From the NCBI GenBank assembly GCA_020634455.1, contig JACKBQ010000002.1:1364001-1428000 (forward strand): 64,000 nt of DNA, given 5' to 3'. A model generated the notes under the pieces. It was not told the origin of the DNA. It saw nothing but the letters and a program-made list of their open reading frames with translations, and did not search any database. Source of the DNA: Ardenticatenaceae bacterium (GTDB taxonomy: Bacteria; Chloroflexota; Anaerolineae; Promineifilales; Promineifilaceae). The position numbers were made by a program, and so were the translations under genes. Positions 61,559 to 64,000 of this stretch are shown piece after piece. Position 1 is the stretch's first letter, and each line of letters begins with the position of its first letter.

Positions 61559-63844
61559 ATGGCCCCTAAAAAGTTTGTCTTTCGCTTCTTTTGCTGCTAT
61601 GTGGTCTTGCTGGCGCTGGCTGCTTGCGTGCCGACTGATCTGGAAACGGCCGTTACCGTTACGCCCACCCCCTCAGCCATAACACCCATCACCCCGGCTC
61701 CCACAACTGCCACATCTACCCCGGCGGCCACACTGCTCATCTCGCCCACAAACCAGGGGCAGCCCCTGCCCGATTTGCCGACACCCACCCCGCTGCCAGC
61801 AACGGCCACCCCAGAACCGCCGTCAATCTTTTCAGGAGCGCCGGTAAAAGTGGGACGCGGCCAAATTCTGGATGCCGCCTTTCTGCCTGATGGTGACAGC
61901 CAGGCAATTGCCCTGGGCTGGGCCAACGGCGTCTCGCTTGTCACGCTGGACGGCACGGAGCGTTGGTGGCAGCCGACAAATGCGCTGCTCATCGCCCTGG
62001 ACGCCTCACCGCAGGGTGACCATATTGCCGCCGTTCTGGAAGACGGCAGCGTGGTTGTTTTGGCGGCTGAAACAGGCGCGATGCAGCAATACGCCGCCAG
62101 CAGACCGTACGTTTACTGGAGCGACATTGCCTTTTCGCCAGACGGGCAGCAAATTGCGTTCCAATCGATCGGTCCCCAGCGCGGCGACTCGATTTACCTG
62201 CTGGATTTGCGTACCAATGAACTAAAAGAAGTGCCGCAATCGCGGATTGACTCCACTGTACGGCCGTTTCTCGTCTGGTCACCTGACGGGCAAACCATAA
62301 CCCAGGCCGCTCTGGGTGAAGAATGCTCTCGCCTTGTGAACCGAGACACAGGCGAGACCGAACTTACTCTAAAAACAGAGACCACCTGCTATGCGCCCTG
62401 GACAATAGCCTATGCTCCTGACGGACAAAAAATAGCCGTAGCCTTGCCGACGGGGGGTGATCCGGCCATCAGCATTGATTTTTTGCAGCCAGATAATGGA
62501 GAAGTCATAGCCAGTTTTGTGGGTAATGTCTTAACGCTACCAGACCAGACGGTCCACACTTTGCATTTTAGCCCTGACGGCCGTTGGCTAGCCACGCCCG
62601 GCGGCTTCTCCTACTACGGGGAAGCTTATCCGGCGGTGGTTTGGGCTGTTGAGAGTGGGCTCGTTCAAGCTGAATTGCCGCCGACGGACAGAACCCGTCT
62701 GCTGGCGCAAAGCTTTGCTGGCGATACGATGCTGCGATTTTACGAAGACGGCCGTATCACCCGCTGGCCCTTTACCGAAAACAGTGCAGTGGAAACGGCC
62801 GTTGCCCAAATCCCCGTTGTGGCTCCTTACCTGGAGTTTGTCTGGTCGGCAAGCAGCAACCGGCTGGCCGCGCCGCTGCGCTTTGGCGGCGTGGCCGTGT
62901 GGGAAGCGGCGACGGGCGCACAGGTGGCCCAATTCCCCGCGCCGTTCGCTGATCCAAGACTGAGCCCAGACGGCCGTTTACTTGCCCTCCGTAACCTTGA
63001 AACTGAGGAAATCAGCCTGCACAATGTGGACAGCGGGCAGCTAATCGCCACCATTCCCAATGCCGCAACTTTGCCCGCGCCAGAGCCGTTTTCCCCGGAT
63101 GGCCAATGGCTGGCCTACGGCAGCGGCAGCAAGCTGCACCTGTTACAGCTAAACAGTGGTCAAACCGTCGTCTTAGACGGCTATCCCGCTGACCGAACCA
63201 TTGTCAACGTCATCTGGTCGCCCCAAAGTGATGCCCTGGTCGCCGCCAGCAGCGCCATTGACGAAAATCCAGGCACGGTGATTTTGTGGGAGAAAACAGG
63301 TGATGATGAATTTACGGCCGTTTACCAAACCGAATCAACCCGCGCGGGCTACACCTGTTGTGTCACCATCGCCGCCTTCAGCCCCAACGGGACACGGGTC
63401 GCATTTGAACGATTTTCCAGTTATGAAGCAACCAGCTTCGTAGTTGAAGTGTACGACCGACAACTGGGCGAACTGATTTTAGAGGCACCAGAGCATGAGC
63501 TAAACGCCTGGCAAAGTGAAGATTTACTGCTAACCAACGAGGCGCAGTACGACACACGGTTAACAATTTGGCATGTGGTCAATGGGCAGAAAACAGTTTC
63601 GGCCGTCGGCGCGCCTGGCGGCAGCGAAGTTTACGCCCCAAACGGACTTTATTACGCCGATGTCGCCGGGCCAAATATTGGCCGATCCCTCAAGGTGCAG
63701 CAGTGGGACGCCAACGTGGCGGCGGGCAAAGTTAATTTTGGCAATGATCTGATTCTGCGCTGGTCGCCAGACGGCCGTTGGCTGGCCACCTTAGCCACCG
63801 ATAGCTCGCTGTGGCTGTGGCCCATCACCCTGCCGGAACCTTAA
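61559..63844 (+). CDS. Lipoprotein with WD40/TolB-like beta-propeller
   Basis: 761 residues from the ATG at 61559 with GGAGGTG seven bases upstream. The signal peptide ends LALAACVP (lipobox LAAC). A long Thr/Pro-rich spacer (about 25-90) precedes a repeated ~45-residue pattern of the kind SPDGQ..A, for example FSPDGQQIAFQ, WSPDGQTITQA, FSPDGRWLATP and WSPDGRWLATLA. At least eight such blades or half-blades imply one or two beta-propellers. No enzyme motif is visible. It may be a surface binding or scaffold protein. Confidence 0.85.
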   Translation: MAPKKFVFRFFCCYVVLLALAACVPTDLETAVTVTPTPSAITPITPAPTTATSTPAATLLISPTNQGQPLPDLPTPTPLPATATPEPPSIFSGAPVKVGRGQILDAAFLPDGDSQAIALGWANGVSLVTLDGTERWWQPTNALLIALDASPQGDHIAAVLEDGSVVVLAAETGAMQQYAASRPYVYWSDIAFSPDGQQIAFQSIGPQRGDSIYLLDLRTNELKEVPQSRIDSTVRPFLVWSPDGQTITQAALGEECSRLVNRDTGETELTLKTETTCYAPWTIAYAPDGQKIAVALPTGGDPAISIDFLQPDNGEVIASFVGNVLTLPDQTVHTLHFSPDGRWLATPGGFSYYGEAYPAVVWAVESGLVQAELPPTDRTRLLAQSFAGDTMLRFYEDGRITRWPFTENSAVETAVAQIPVVAPYLEFVWSASSNRLAAPLRFGGVAVWEAATGAQVAQFPAPFADPRLSPDGRLLALRNLETEEISLHNVDSGQLIATIPNAATLPAPEPFSPDGQWLAYGSGSKLHLLQLNSGQTVVLDGYPADRTIVNVIWSPQSDALVAASSAIDENPGTVILWEKTGDDEFTAVYQTESTRAGYTCCVTIAAFSPNGTRVAFERFSSYEATSFVVEVYDRQLGELILEAPEHELNAWQSEDLLLTNEAQYDTRLTIWHVVNGQKTVSAVGAPGGSEVYAPNGLYYADVAGPNIGRSLKVQQWDANVAAGKVNFGNDLILRWSPDGRWLATLATDSSLWLWPITLPEP

Positions 63845-64000
63845 GCGTGAGCTGGCAGCCCGGCAAAAGCAGCGCCAGCCGCCGCAATCGTCTTCCCGAT
63901 TTCCTCGGGGCCGTGCTGTGTAGACAAAAAGCCCGCTTCAAATTGGGACGGCGCTAAATAAATGCCTTGCGCTAACATTTTCTGGAAATATTGAGCAAAT
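63841..64000 (-). CDS. hemL: Glutamate-1-semialdehyde 2,1-aminomutase, C-terminal end
   Basis: The minus strand is open from the window edge to a TAA at 63841-63843. The last residues read FAQYFQKMLAQGIYLAPSQFEAGFLS, then HGPEEIGKTIAAA. This is the typical C-terminus of HemL, which makes 5-aminolevulinate for tetrapyrroles. It overlaps the stop of the convergent lipoprotein gene by three bases. Only about 53 codons are present. Confidence 0.85.
   Translation of the reverse strand, partial: FAQYFQKMLAQGIYLAPSQFEAGFLSTQHGPEEIGKTIAAAGAAFAGLPAHA

Overview
The window looks like a chromosomal segment of a Chloroflexota bacterium, probably of the Anaerolineae. This is inferred from gene content: a fused glyQS glycyl-tRNA synthetase, an FMN-riboswitch-controlled RibXYZ-type flavin transporter, several GT39-like membrane glycosyltransferases with extra C-terminal domains, and kinase/AAA/TPR and kinase/caspase-like fusions. 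I see no phage, conjugative element, transposase or CRISPR array. All species-level statements are inference.

Layout. 1-239: 5' part of nuoA (minus). 502-4276: rpoD and dnaG (minus). 4496-7971: ECF sigma factor, RskA-like anti-sigma factor and a secreted double DUF4397 protein (minus). 8210-10540: TetR regulator with a clear promoter and operator, then an ABC-2 exporter (plus). 10628-14613: fused glycyl-tRNA synthetase and recO (minus). 14930-18696: secreted lamin-tail/metallo-beta-lactamase protein, a lipoprotein and a cysteine-rich protein (plus). 18867-22363: a locus with a protoglobin-MoaD-like fusion, a divergent moaD-like gene with a small partner, and an aldehyde:ferredoxin oxidoreductase. 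22619-27528: cdd, a short glmU-like gene, a broken HNH gene, tRNA-Gln, recR, ebfC and dnaX (minus). 27829-31317: Ser/Thr kinase-AAA-TPR protein (plus). 31453-39070: secreted subtilase with a repeat tail, GAF histidine kinase, sugar epimerase, rimI-tsaB-tsaE (minus). 39184-41001: phosphodiesterase and DUF4349 lipoprotein (plus). 41039-44141: FMN riboswitch and flavin ABC transporter (minus). 44220-49876: two large glycosyltransferases (minus). 50094-53853: S1-domain protein and ClpC (plus). 53935-54312: LysM lipoprotein (minus). 54690-57347: kinase with a degenerate caspase-like domain (plus). 57344-61355: O-antigen-ligase-like protein and a third large glycosyltransferase (minus). 61559-63844: beta-propeller lipoprotein (plus). 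63841-64000: 3' end of hemL (minus).

Three things stand out across the window. First, the palindrome ACGGCCGT (often AACGGCCGTT) is extremely frequent in genes and between them; it is read as NGR, TAV or RP in the three frames. Second, there is a population of small repeats: inverted pairs of degenerate short tandem units, and a 29-bp palindrome. They sit at or in the stop codons of many minus-strand genes, inside the FMN riboswitch, and in frame inside two glycosyltransferase genes. Third, the protoglobin-MoaD fusion next to a tungsten-type oxidoreductase suggests a heme-based oxygen or redox sensor tied to pterin-cofactor enzymes. I have not seen this domain pairing described.
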